In this document: one piece after another, positions 1 to 14,200 of the stretch
Numbering within the stretch: position 1 is the first letter of the stretch
Layout of the letters: every line of letters starts with the position of its first letter
Assembly: GCA_036768485.1 (NCBI GenBank)
Contig: JAVLUZ010000401.1
Coordinates: 248,001 to 312,000 of the forward strand
DNA: 64,000 bases
Source: Mermis nigrescens
Lineage: Eukaryota > Nematoda > Enoplea > Mermithida > Mermithidae
Direction: 5' to 3'
Translations under genes and position numbers: made by a program
Notes under the pieces: generated by a model
Databases searched by the model: none
What the model saw: only the letters and a program-made list of their open reading frames with translations
Told to the model about the DNA's origin: nothing

Positions 1-240
1 CGCGTCAGGTTTTTGTTGAAGTCAAATAAATTTAATGATTTTTTCACACAAAATTGTCTAAAATTTTGAAATTTCAGAAAAACTATTGCATCAAAAGTGA
101 TTTTATGTGAAAGTGTATACAACGCAAAACACTGAAAAAACGCTATGTCGCGCTTTGAGGGCAAATTTTTGGACCTATTTTTGGCTGTTTTTGGAAAAGT
201 AGGGATACCGCCCCCCCTTAGGAAAATTCTAGATCCGCAA
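1..240 (+). repeat. Dispersed repeat, related to 57930-58150
   Basis: The segment from about 10 to 215 matches 57945-58150 with moderate divergence (shared words such as GTGATTTTATGTGAAAGTGTATAC-like text and CGCTTTGAGGGCAAA). Both end in a C-run, CCGCCCCCC. It is cut off by the window edge. Confidence 0.6.
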
Positions 241-2022
241 CTGGTAAAATAGACTATATTCAACAAAATTTTATTCAATGCTTTTATTAAGAAAAAAGCT
301 GTCGTCTCCTTAGTCTGCCCTAAATAAAGCGTCAATAGGCAATATTTGATGTTAAAGCATGATTGTGTGTGACCGTATATACGTAGGTACGTTACATACT
401 ATATTATGTTCAGTGAACCGCGAATATGACGTACAGAATGGACAGCAACATTATCTGGAAAATCAGTATAGCATGTGTAGTGCAGGCCAGACTGCATCTT
501 ATGATACCCTATGACTTCCAGTGTTAACAGGAATTTACTGCAGCGATTTTCACAATTTTTGTTTCATTTTCATTTTCGTTTTTTTCCTAAAAATAAATGT
601 TTTACGATTATGGTGGTGATAAACACTTTATTTGGTGTTATTTCCTTTTTCTGCTATTATATTGTGCTCTGACTAAATTTAATAAGCATAATGTCAGCAA
701 TTAGTACATTCGGTAACTATGCAAAAAACGAAAAAATTCTCCGGCCTCCGGCCGATTTTTTGATGTCCTCCGGCCGGAGCACCGGAGTGGAAAAAATGGC
801 CGGATTTGCCGGAGGCCGGAGCCGGAGCCGGATCTCCGGTCGATCACTAATGTCTAGGCTCACAACCGTAAAAGTTGTCAGAAAAACCAGACAGAAACAC
901 GTGTAACACCCCCGATTTTTGACTTTACGCCTCCTGAAAAAGCTCAATATCGATGTAAATAAACACAATTTGCTGTGACGTGTACCCTTTAGAAAGTACT
1001 TTATTTTCATTCTATTCAATTTATCCTGACTTTCTGAACGAAGAAAGTGGCGAACAAAAAAGGGATAAAAACGTATTTTACCACAGTACATCACATTGTA
1101 AACTTTAAAAATCTGAACCTAACTCCCCATTTAGTGTAAAGAAATTCGGTTTGGGCCAGTTTGTAGCCTCTGAATCGTAGTACGTTTATTTTTGGAAAAG
1201 TTGTGTCCCACTAAATATTTGAGATGTTGACCAATCAAAAAATGGAAGAAAATGTATTTTTCGCCTTATGTTAGATCCCTTATTTCGAACTTTACACCTC
1301 TATAAGTAACTGAATATTAAGTTTTTAACACGGTTTGCTGCGACGTTTAGCCATTCGATCGAACTTTATTTTTATTCTATTAAATTTGTTCCGACTTATG
1401 ACCGGAGAAGTTGGCGGAGAAATCTCAGACAAAACCTATTTTTTACACCATCCTCTAGAGTGTGAAGTTTCAACCCCTATATCTAACTCCGTATTTAGTG
1501 TAAAAGCGTTTGCTGGTAAGCCGAAAGTAGCCCTTGATTCATAGTGCATTTCTGCTGGAATAAATTTCTTGGGACTTATAAATGAATTTGTTGGCAGACA
1601 AAAAAGAGGCCAAAATGTGTTTGTTCACCCTCAGATTCTTTACACTCTTTACACTGTCACTTTAGAAACGAGTCACTTTTCAAAAATAAAAAAGAGCCGT
1701 CGGGACAACTTAGTTTGAACTCAAATCTGAGGTAGGTAGCTTAGTTCAAAGACCGACCAAAATTTTAAAAAACTATGTGTTAACATAACAGTAAAACTTT
1801 ACACGCTCTTTACACACCAGGTATTGATTTAAAATAAAACAAAAACACGGACAGCGATTTTTTTAAAATTATCTATCTTCTGAAAAACCGCACAATACAG
1901 AAGTGTCCCAGTGTTTCTGTAGGGGGTAGACACATGCTGGGGTATCCAAGTACCAGGTACGTGCTAACGCGCTATCTATGATGTTGTATAAGCCTTCATT
2001 TGAATTCTTTTCGTTTGTTTAG
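241..2022. other. AMBRA1 intron with a GC-rich tip and a TTTACAC-rich repeat
   Basis: No exon is seen. Positions 735-850 are a GC-rich CCGGAG/CTCCGG cluster ending in GTCGATCACT, resembling a worn hAT tip. From about 860 to 1985 is a third copy of the family 8 repeat also present at 15590-16445 and 45470-46560, with many scattered TTTACAC/GTGTAAA words. It stops about 35 bases before the exon 1 acceptor. Confidence 0.65.
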
Positions 2023-2256
2023 CAAGATCTTCGGATAATACCTTTCCTCTTAACACGAACCTGTCAACATTCACCGACCGTGAGATTCCCGTTGTATTGC
2101 CAGATAGTAATCTTAACAATGAGGCAATTCGATCAAGAAATGATGAGATTTCGGGATTGAGAATTCTGAGAGAAGAATGTATGAGTATTCTGGAAGCCCA
2201 CGGTTTGTTGTCACAGCTGGCAAAACTTGTGCCAATGACTCCGCCTAATTTGACAG
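2023..2256 (+). CDS. AMBRA1: AMBRA1 in-window exon 1
   Basis: The acceptor is the AG at 2021-2022, after a pyrimidine-rich stretch. The exon opens with two bases that complete a codon and ends with one base before GTGAAA. It encodes about 77 residues, including REIPVVLPDSNLNNEAIRSR and ECMSILEAHGLLSQLAKL. The second segment looks like an amphipathic helix and could correspond to the conserved helix after the first WD40 block. I do not recognise a residue-level match to human AMBRA1 here. The assignment comes from the open frame and from the phase match to the next exon at 7044. Confidence 0.75.
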
Positions 2257-5200
2257 GTGAAAATACGGCAGCACTTCATTCTTTGATGTCGGACGAAATC
2301 TTTTTGTGTTTGATTTTGTCTTATTGATCACTTACTGAACATCACTGCGTTTTAGTACCTTTAAAATAAGCTCTGACGCTCGTTTGTAAGGCGTGCCGAC
2401 TGGAAATTGTAATCTATACCTAATAAAATTTGAAAAAAATATTTTTCACATTTTAAAGTAAGAGTAATCTTGGTTTCGATCGAGATGAAGATTTATTAAT
2501 TATTCAGAAACAGAGATACTGTTTCCTTGCCCCTACTTTCTCATGCTGTTTATAAATTGAAATATACTTCTAGCTGTGCTGTTAGTCATATCGTATCGAG
2601 AAACCCGTATACAATTGAGAACTGGAGCAGGAGAACATTTCGATGTTTCTTTTCTAGCCGATAGAAAATAGTTGATGATGTTGATTCGATTCTAAACAAA
2701 CATTTTAAAGCAGTGACGTAGCCAGACTTTTGGTTTCGGGGGAGCATAGAGCATACATGCAAAATTTTTCAAGACTGCCTTCCAATAAATGATTCGCTTG
2801 CATTGCCACTGGACAAATTTTATGCTTTGGTCTACATCCCAGAGGATGTCCTGTTTTTTTAGCGAATCCAGCAAAGAGTTTTTGATGGCGGGTCCAAATT
2901 TTAAGAATATTAGTTTGGTTATCGCACGTGCACACTAGGGGGTATGGGGGTATCCCCCTACCAGGACCTTTGATAGGCATACCATCTCAGGCGATTTTTG
3001 GACCAAAACCTGTTGTTGGAATGGAATGATAAAACAGCGCCAAACGATGCTCAGCAGTATAATCTGAAGTATTTTTCGAGTAGTACTCTGTCCCAAGCAC
3101 TTTTTGTGCATTATTTTGTGCATATCTGATAGTCCGTGCCATTTTATCGCTCTTATTATCATTGTTTCATACAAACATACTCGCGAATACTCAAGAAGAG
3201 TAAAATACAACGAATTAAAGCATTTTTACGGGTTATGAGAGGTGGGGGAGGGGGTAAGGAACGACAAAAGTATCTAGAAAATCAACATAATTGCAATATT
3301 TTTAGAGCCATAATTAGCCGTGAAAATTAATCATTCACCCCCCCGCCTTCAACCCCCGGGAATCTCGGTTTAGTACCTCCCAGAACTTTGGACCGGGTGC
3401 ATGTATGTTGGTTACACCATTACATATATACATAACATGGGCAGACGGTCGTTTCATTATCCAGATAGTTCGAGTAGCCGGGTATACTCGAGTGAACCTT
3501 GTATACATTAAGATCGTTGACAATGCGAAGGAAGCACTATGCACTATGACTGCGGGAGTCTAAGGCAGCGCCTCGAGCGCCACCCCTTCCCCAACCCCCA
3601 GCAGTGTTCGGGGCAGAGCCCCGAAAAATTTTGTAAAAGAGCACTTATGTATATGCTGAATCGTAATGTTAAAATTTTCACAAAATCGGCCAAATCTTGG
3701 TTCTAAATATAGCCTAAAAACGGTTAAATTTCATTAACTCCTACTCAGGCACAAAACTTTTCAAGCTTGCCATCAATAACTGTGAAATGCATGATTTCGA
3801 CCTTAGCTATTTCGTGCAGCAACGGGTCGCTGTCAATCAGATGTACAAGAATTTATCAGGGAAAATCTTGTTCTTTCCCCTTTTCAGGTCGAATTTGTTG
3901 CCTTTTTATTAACACGTATGTAATTCAGAAAACAGAATATGTGCGAAACTTACGAAAATTTGGTCATTCTTTGCTCTAACCGATTAAAATAGAATTATGT
4001 GTCCTTGCAAAGAAATACAAACGAAGCGGAAAATTATCAGACTGCTACAAAATGATTTTGAATATTTTACCACGATGTTCGATAAGCATTTAAAATTTCA
4101 TTCAACGGACAAACGATACATTAAATCACTAAATTGGTGTGAAGTGCTGGAATAGTTTAGCCGATTCAAGCTTTTTAACTTCATATTGGAACTATAACCA
4201 AAAATAAAAATAACTCGGCGCGAATCGCCGGAAAATTTTGACGTTTGTGCCTCTTTGTACTGGATTTTGGGCACATACGATTGCACTATAAAAATTGAAA
4301 AAGAATTTCTGCAAACTGTTCGATGGCACGTGTTGCCTGCATGCGCACCCTGGCTACTCTTATGTTTCAACATAATGGAAATCGGACGATTTTATGATAC
4401 GTAATCGCACAATGTTTTGACCGAGAAGAAATGCTTAATAAAGAGAGCTCTTTAGCGTCGAATGATATACCGAAAACAAATCTCAACATCCATATTCCGC
4501 ATTTTCATACGTAGCTTGTTTATTTTTTCTCATTTCATGCATTTATTGCAAATATGTAGCAATACAATTTACCCAGTCAATTTTCAGCTTGCGGAGTTAC
4601 ATATAGGTATATATTTGATTACGTTCTCAAGTTAAAAAACAAAATAAAAGTATTCCTTAGATTATTGTTCCATACTTTTTCTTCATGGAACTTCTGTAAT
4701 CTTACGTCCTTACTCTGGTCTGCCATGCTTAATTTGAATTACCTGCACATGCGCTGCAACATCAATTTCAAATCTACTCGTATTGTTTGACCTCGTGTTT
4801 TACTTCATCGCGTTACCTATTGCAATTTAGAATTCAATAACCGACTGCAACAAATATCTCAGCTTAGTGAAGATTTAAATCAGCTTGATGTCGGTCCTCT
4901 TAACATCTTGAGGGATCGCTTGAATCGCGAAATAACGAGTAAGCCGTTTATTACAATTGCATGTTTCACAAGCTCATAGTATCAGAACCATACATGATCT
5001 TGGGGGTTTCACACTCGCAGAATCATTTTTCACCCCCCGCAAAAAATTTTTCACCCCCCAGAATTGGCGATTTTTCAAAAGTTTCCTAAACTTACCTGGA
5101 AATTGGTAGGAAAAGTGTCTTTTTAAGGGTTTTTGGCTATCTATTTGCTCAAAATCGCCAAATTTTTCGGCGCTTCGCGCCATATATTTCATGTTTTAAG

Positions 5201-8200
5201 CGATATATTGGTCAATTTATTCGACTTTTTTCGAAATTTTTTTCATGATTTTATGTTCTAGAAGGATAGAGTATCGTCAGAAACGCCAAAAAACGATGTT
5301 TTTTTAACGCGTAGCGGGCATTTTTTAGGCCCAAAAAAGGCACTTTAGGTTTTCACCCCCCCCAGAATTCCCATGCTGTGCATGTATATGATCAGAAACC
5401 AACACATGATATGATCTTATCTATGGTGAGCAAGCAATTCGTAAAATGTTTGGACGTGCTAAAAGTAAAACGCGTTAATGCGTGTTCAACCATGCTCTAT
5501 TTATTGGAATTATAAAATAGGAATATTTGGAAAATTTCTGATTTTTATTAGGAGAATGTTATAGGTCTTGTATCCCGTAGGATGGGTGGAAGGTGGAAAA
5601 TGCCATACTTTTAACAATCAGAAGACATTTAAATTAATATTTCACTTATGTTTTCTATGTTGCCAATCATCCTATGTAGGTCAGTTAAGTGTGATACGGA
5701 GCTCCATTCCCTGAGTCAGTTTAGCAAAGAATAGGAAATTTTCTGTCCTCCTGTAAAATATGTAAAACGATTCCTTAATTTTTTACATGAAACATCGTGC
5801 CACCTTCATAGAAGATGGATAAAAAACATAATTTTTCAGAATCTTCTTACACAGTCGTACATACCTTTCTAAAAATTGTTCGGATTAAGTCCATATCAGA
5901 TCTTAAGGAATTAGAAATTGTGCCCTTGCAGTATCATTCGGTAGGAAATGTCTCAGATCACAGTGCATTGAATCTCAAGTCGACTCAAAAGGGGCTAATG
6001 AAGGACGAAATGAAAAACGGACCTAGATTTATTTACTGACTTATGTATTCCTGACTCAAGCCTGATCTGGAGATTTGACTGCGTCAAGTATTTTATTTAC
6101 TTCTAAATCGATTTGAAGTCGTTTCTTGTGCTGACGGTGGGGGTGTCGTAGATTGTATATGACATGATGCCGTTTTGAGTAATTAATCAAATGAGAAATA
6201 ACTGATCATCAAATTTTCTGTAGTAATTGTGATTCGAAGCAAAAATTCAGGAACTGAGTACGCATAGCTGATTTTCGAGTGCGTTGTTCGCTTTAGCGAT
6301 ACGTATCTTTTCAATTTTTATGATTAATGCACTATACTTGTGCTTCAACTAAATCATATTAGTATTTTTGATGCAATATTTCGCCTTCTATCTATGAGAG
6401 CGAGCATTTATGGATAAACAGTTAGTTTTTTGTTCGAAATCGATTGACCACGACGAGAGTAGCAGAAGCATACATGCACATAGGGGGTGAGAGGGGTATT
6501 ACGCCATGCTGAAGGGTCAGTCAGACAGGTACTGTCCGGCGATTTTGAGCTGACAGAACGTGTTTTGCATAATTTTTAAGATCTAAAGCAGTAAGAATGC
6601 TAAAAAAATTTTCGGTATTTACATGTATTTTTTACACAGAAAAGTGCCAAAAATTGGTCAATTTCTGTATTTTTTAGTGTCAAAAGAGTAATATAATGCA
6701 GTCGAACTGGATTAAAAATGCGAAATTACTACGAAAAGACGTTTTATAGGCTATTTTGACCATTTTGGTCGTTAAAACGACAAAAAAATTCGTGAACGTT
6801 AAATTTGTTGTTCTGGGTTTCTGAGATTTTACTCCCCCGCCCTGCCGACGCTGGCCTTGTGCACCTATGAGCAGAAGAGTTAATAAATTGAAAATCACCT
6901 ACCATTCTTCGACAAAATACTTAAAGCGCTTTCAGTATAAAAACGAAATTATAAAACTTACAGCATAATCCGTTGTATTTCGCTAGCTTACATTTGTACG
7001 TACATGTATTTTATTTTATTTTAACTCATCTTTTATCGCATAGGTTTTGGCAATTTTATAAACGGATGGAAGGAAGATATTTTGAAAAGTTTGAAAAATA
7101 CGGCTTCGAAAACCGCTGGAAACCTGATCATTGATCACCAGACGACTTTGGATGAAGACGAAACTGAGCCAGGTCCATCTGGTTACGTACGAGAACGTGA
7201 ACCTAATGATGAGCAGACGATAAATAATGAAAATAAGAGGAGCACGTCAGCTCTGTTAAGCGACGATGATAATGCTGAAGATGACAGATCGGCTGAATCG
7301 CCGAGCGTAAAACGCCGCCGAAGCGATGACGCTTCTAAAATTAGTGGTACAAAGAATATAATTAGCCTACATACAATTATCGCCTCAAAATTTGAGCCTT
7401 TATCCATCCAAAAGCTTTTCTAGGCCAATGTATTAATTGAGGACGTCGTCGCAGGCACGTAGCTCGGGGGAATGGGGGGTCCGATGCGAATCCCCCCAAA
7501 ATTTAGAAAAATCGGAAAAATATGAATTTTTAAACGTTATTTTGTGCTATTTTTGGCCTTTTTGGGCTTAGCCCCCCAAAATTGGTGTTGGTCCCCCCAA
7601 AATAGGACGGCCAGCTACGTGCCTGCGTCGTCGTATCTTTTGACGCTCTTGTGTGAAAGTATGACGACATCGATGTTACAACATTGGCTTGCACAACGTT
7701 GTCCGGCGGCTTAAATTCCGTGAAGATAATTGTTTTTGCAGTAAACAGGGTGTTTGTTTTTACTCACCAGCGCCACCCAGAGTTGTCCCTCATCATCCGG
7801 AAATATCGATTTTGTAAACCTCAAAAATTTTACGTTCCTCAGTATTTAGTTTCGAACATTTTTACATTTTAGTTTATAAGTCGGAATTTAAAAACAAAAT
7901 TGAAAAACTTGTTGTTATCTTCCTAAAAGTGGACCATGCTTAACTTTTTTCTGATTCTCGTTAACATCCTTCCGCTTCGGCAGTTTGAAAAACAGCATTT
8001 GTTTTTGCCACAATTTTTTCGTTCGAGATAGAGATGTAAAGCTCGCCTGAAGATTTTTCGACTGCCTTTGTACAATTGTAAAGGCTTTTTGTTTTTTTGG
8101 GACAAAGATGTCATAATTTTTAATGCTTGAAAAATTTCGAAAATTGTTGGCGCTAAATGTTATAATTCTGTCGATTTAGTTCCAGGATCGTCGTCTTACA

Positions 8201-11200
8201 TAACACTACGGACATGCTAGCTCTTAATGCCAAATTCAGTAACATGTACATTGTCTTTGTAACTATTCGTTTCGGTTTCAGTGTTATTAATTTTTTAAGG
8301 CTACAAAGACTTTAATGCATGGAATAAAACGTACCTATTTGACAGTTTAGCACTGCTCCAGGCTGTTTGTACAAAAATAAGCTGTTCGTTTTTCTGTGAC
8401 TTGATTCAACTTACGTTTACAGCCACTTTAAATTCTTTAAATTATGTACAGAATATTTTTTCGAGTACAGTTTTTCAATAAAATTTTACCTTGAAATTCG
8501 CTTAAACATCGCCGCGCGAATAAACGAATTTAACACGAAGGAATTTCTCACAGAAATAAAGAAGTGCTTCGTGCTTGATTAAAATATGTGTGGTATATTA
8601 TGTATTTATGTTCACAGAAAGCCCTATATTTAATCTTTTACAAAAAAATTTGCTTATACGAAGACTTTAAGGATCTTTCCTTGTTCTTGTAGAAAGAGTC
8701 ATGTATATACATGATCTTGGGGGGTCTGGAAAGCTTTTCATTCCCCCAGAAAAATTTTCACTCCCCGCAAAAAGTCCCCCACAGAATTGACGATATTTTT
8801 AAAGTTCTTAAAAAAATTTCTAAAAATTTGTAGAAAAGATGCTTTTTTAAGCGTTTTTACCTATCTATTTGCTCAAAAGTGTCCAATGTTCGGCGCTTCG
8901 CGCCATCATACTCATGTTTTGACTATATTTTGTTTAATTTGTTCCGACTTTTTTGATTTTTTTCGAAATATATGCTCTAGAAAGATAGAGCATCGTCAAA
9001 AACGCTGAAAATGATGTTTTTGACGCGTACCTACCATTTTGGACCCAAAAAGGGCACTTTATAATTTCACCCTCCCCCTTTCCCCCAGAATTCCCATGCT
9101 GTGCATGCATGGTCATTTACCTATAAAAAATAAACAGTGGTTTCCGCTGATAATCCTTAACTTCCTTCAAATATATTGACCAAAAGTCAATTGCAGAGTT
9201 TTGAGCAGACACGCACAACATGAAAATTTTGGGGAGAGGGGAGGGAGTGAATACAAAAAATTTTTCAAAGTTCATTTTTTGGCTCAAAGAGGATGGATGG
9301 ATACGCGTCATAAACATAATTTTTATCGTTTCTGATGATGTTTTATCATTCTAGAACGTTGAATACATGAAACAATCTCGAAAAATATCGAAATAAATTT
9401 GAATAAATTGAACAAAATGTAGTCCAAAATCGGTATATGGCTCGAAGCGCTGAAAATTAGACTCTTTAGAACAATCAAATAGGTAAAATGGCTTCAAAGA
9501 GCATCCGTTGTACGCTTTTTGGAAAAATGCGAATGCCGGGGAGGCAATGACAAAATTTCTTGTGGATGAAAATGCCCCTTAACCCCAAAGATCTGTGTAT
9601 ACGGTTGTGAGCCTGATTAAAGTCCTTCTACCTTCAACGTAGTCTCAAACGACTGTCGCTCGGATAGTCGTCGAATCATACAAAAAATGCCCGTCGCCGT
9701 TGTCCCGGTTCGCACGCTGAGTCGTCGACGTCGCCGTCGCTTTTTTGCCTCCGGCGTTTTCGCTTCTACAAATGCAACACGCGTCGTCAGCCTTGACGGA
9801 TCGCCGACCGAAGTCGTAGATTATTCGTCAACGCTAACGAATCGAGGCGACAATCGATTCAACGTCGGACGATCGTCCGAAATTGACGACTCGTCCGAAT
9901 CGGTTGACGGGCCCGGAATTTTGCCGTCGTCGACCAGTCTGACGTCTAACGACGACGAAACTTTGGTCAGCGATACGGCGAGCCGCATACGACGCTGCGC
10001 CGATCGTTTGAACGACTTGGCGAGAAGGCTGGAGAATTTGACGAGTATTGCTCGCAGGTTCGTTTTAAGTTATGTTTATCAATCAATTTTATACGCAACG
10101 ACGATAAGACGAAAAATTAAAAATGATGCGCGTTGATAAATTTATAGGGTGGGCCAAAAAACGCTACACCTCGAATATTTTCGAAATTCGTTGCTTTACG
10201 TAGATAAGCTAGATAAAAATATCATTGTTTAAAATGTGTAAAAAATTGGCAGGGTCGAGTCGTACGCTGTCCATTTATCTTTTCTTCATTATTTTGTGCA
10301 TACTTGATATGTAGTCCAAGTCATTTCATCGTATTTATTATCATTTGTTTTCATATAAACGTAGTAACGAATATTCAAGAAGAATACAACGAATTAAAGC
10401 GCTTTTACGGCTTATGAGGGGTGAAGAACGACAATATTATCTAAAAAATCTACATTACCTCATCATTTTAGCGCCATAATTAGCCGCAAAAATTAATCAT
10501 TTACCTCTCCCAGATTGGACTATGTGCTTGTATGACATTATATAAGTCTTAATTATGTCAGGAGCAGCCGTGGCGTGCTAGACGCTCTGCCGAGCGCTTT
10601 GCCTGTTTCCACAACGTGGAATTCGGCGCAAAGCCGGAATCGTCACGCGCACATTCTACCATCATTGCTGACGCTGCGCTCGGACTTGAATCGAAGCATC
10701 ACCTATCTGAATCGCTTCCGCGTTACCGCTGGCGAGAACATCTCTTTTACGGGCACTAATGGTACATATGTATGGACACCAGTGTTTTTTGTACAAGATC
10801 CGTTTGTACGTGTACAAAGATGGTCCCTAAAAGTCTTCGTATATTTTGTACACACAAATTTTTGGGTACTATAATATGGTACAGTAGCGATTTTAGTGTG
10901 GTGAAAACAGAGTTGTTTGACTTTTGGTAGTGTATTTTAGCTAATTTCTGGGTGTCTAAGGGCAAAAATTACTAAGCATCGTCTTGAAACGAAAATTTGA
11001 CATTTTTCCTTTTGAAATGCAATTTCTGCCATTAAAAAGATATATAGAACACACAATTACTCATTTCGGCGCGAAGCGCCGAAAATTTCTGCGAATTTCA
11101 GGTAGTTTTTGCAATTTTTGTCTTCTCAAAAATCTTTGTACATGTCCAAAGCCGGCCCCGAAAAATCTTTAAGCATCGAGAAAAATCTTTGCCGAATACA

Positions 11201-14200
11201 AAAAAACACTGATTGACACATCTTGATTTTGTTTATTTGGTTTTATGTTAAATATTTCATGTGAATCTCCATTTTTCTTAGAATTTTTGAATGTTTAACA
11301 GTTTATCCAGTATGACTCCGTTATCTTCTGAAACTATTAATTATCTACGTTTTTCAAGTCGTTTTCTTACGCTCGACTTTGTAAACTGTCTTTTTCTTCG
11401 GTTTATTCAATGCTACTAAGCATGCATAATGTACAGTCTTTGCTTACATACTATACTATTATTCGTATCCTAGATGTGCAAAGTCAGGGTCAGCCGCGGG
11501 GTGGGGTAAATTTCAGTAATCGAGACTAGTCAATTTAGGCTTCAGGCTTCACGTTTTTTGCTAGTTAAGATGAAATGGTCAAAATAGCCTCGGTGAGTCG
11601 CCTGAGTAACAGTGACAGTTTAGATATATTACTATGCAGTGTTTTGATTGAGTTGTGCATTTTATGTTGTAGCTTATCTTCGGCCGTTTGAGGCTGATTA
11701 CGAAGTGCTAAAATTTTTGGACTGCCCAGTTGATTTTTTTATCTTTGTTTTAACCACCGTCGTTCGACTTTTAATCATACATATAAAGGCTCGAAATTTT
11801 TGGTCTCCGGCCATTTTCAGGGGGTTGGGGTAAATTACCTCAACTTTTTAGCCAAAAACGACCAGAAAACCTAAAAACGGCCGTCGATTTTTTTAAAAAA
11901 ATCGAGAGAATGGAGTCAAAAACTTTCTAGCTTTGGGGGATGAGCAGGAAGACAAACTTCTGTTAGGGGATCCCCATCATTCTGTTACATGTATGCTTTA
12001 AACATCTTCAGGGCCCGGTTGCTGGACTTGAACCTTTAGCTAAGACAGCCCTAAAGGTCTAATTTTAATGGTCGTTGTGTTACTCGACACAAACCTTAAG
12101 AATAAATTGTAAGGGCGGCATCAATGCCACCATAAATATTAAGGTTCACAATAAGCAAATGGTCTCGCTAAGGGAGAATGGACGCAATCGCTCGACTTGG
12201 CCTCAACGCGACCATTAACGCGTCTTAAATTTAACGTTAAGGTGATTGTTAAAATAAAGGCTTCCGCTAAGGTAGAGAAAGTCACATTAATGAAAGCATT
12301 TAAGCGAACATTAAAAATTTAGCCTATATCGGATCGGAACCTTAAATAAACCACTATTGGTAGCGGTAATTGCATTATTTGATTAAAAGAAGATATGGAA
12401 ATGAACAAAATTGATTAAAACTCACATATCATTTTTGTAAATTTACGATGATATGAAAATTCGTCCAAATTCTTAAAAAATTTGTGCGTTTTTGTTCATA
12501 TGTAATCGTGAAATTTGCTAAGCGATTGTCTAAAAAATTTTCTTATAAGCTTGGCAATATTACAAATGGACTAGGACTTATCCTAAATAGGTGCCTAAAA
12601 TTATCCGAATCGAAATTTATTTTAGGACGAACAATTTTCTTTCTCTGCAATTCTTCAATATAATCTTCCTAATCACTACTCGTAAAAAAATTAAATTAAT
12701 CGAATTAATTTATTGCTCAAAACAATGAGAAAACACTCATCTAATAGTCGGAGTTGACTGCTAGAAAAGCGCAAACTAAAATGTTTTCACTACTGAAATA
12801 CTGAACTACTAGATCTTTAGTGCAAGCGGGACTTCTCTATTAGTGAAAATCGGACAACTCTATTAGTGACGACTACTGAACCAATGAGCCACTAGAAAAG
12901 GACTACTAGATTAGTTCAGTAGTGTAGACGTTGGTGCTAGTGAATTTTTGACTGAACTACGGAACTGATAGATTACTTCAGTAATCGTCCGTACAAGCGG
13001 CCCCAGCCGTCAGATGTAAAAAAAATTCTCCGACGCCTAGGAGGAAGCTTTGCTCAAAGTAATAAAATTTAGGCAAGACAAACATTTTTACACAAAATTT
13101 CCAAGAATTTCTAACTTCAAAGAAAATCCCTACGCTAGACACGATGATAAATAAAATTGCTTGATGGAAAACGGCAAAAATGCCATTTATCGCATAAATA
13201 ATGGATTTTTAGAACTTTATCGGACTCTCTAGAAAAAGTCATGGTACGACCTACCCTTCCGCTCACGAAAGTCTTGGATCCGCCACTGCCACCAACTGTT
13301 GCTATTCTCACGATATACTAGTCATAAAAAAGAAAAAGAGAGCGACAAAAAAGAAAAAAGTAATACCTTGCGAAGTTAGAAACACTTGTTTTAACCTGAG
13401 GTACCTACCGATGTATCCTAAAAAATAAGCTTCACCGCGACACTTAAAACTCTTACGGACAATCGAGCAACCCAAGAATCTTAAGGTTACTATAAAAAAT
13501 GGAACAGTTTCCCTTGAAGTTACAAGTCCAGCAACAGAGCTAAGGCTATGACGTCGTTAAGGTCACATTCTTAAGGCTTTCTACCGAGCAACGCAAACTG
13601 CCCCTTAAGAAACCAAGCCTTGACCAAAGCATTAACGCGTCTTAAGGTTCGAGTCAACCAACCCAGTATTTTAAATGGTTTCATTAAGGCTCGCCTCGAA
13701 AATCAGTGAATCCCTTATCTAATGGCTTGGTTGTTGGAGCCTCAGCGTTGCTGGTTTCGTTAATAGTAGTTCAATTCGAGCAACCGGGCTCAGGGCGCTA
13801 TAATTTTATTTTTTGGACTTTTTGATTTTTGAATTTTCAGACATCGCTTTTCATCTACTGCTTTTACTTTGCACCCTTTACATTTTAATTTAGTATTAAA
13901 TAAGTTATAGTTTACACAGTACATAAATATAGAAAGTTGCAATATTTATAATATAATATACAAATATATATAAACTAGCAAAGAAAAATGCTCCGATGGA
14001 ACAAAAAAGACGAACATACTTGGGATTATGGATAATTAAGGATGTAAAAGGAAAGGACTAGGAAAAAGCTACCTGTGTATCTGCTTAAAGTCGCAAAATC
14101 TGCAAAAATCAGACTTTCTCTAAGCAACGCAAAAAATCGAAGTATATTCTGCAGATTGAAGTAAATTATTGAACAAAAGAAAAGGATTGAAAAAGCAGTA

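Noticed and set aside
691..1094. Overlapping ORFs on both strands at a GC-rich patch.
   Set aside because: The patch is a CCGGAG repeat like a transposon tip. No splice sites or similarity support coding.
10141..10260. AGGGTGGGCCAAAAAACGC after a TA, reminiscent of a mariner tip.
   Set aside because: No matching second end or transposase trace was found nearby.
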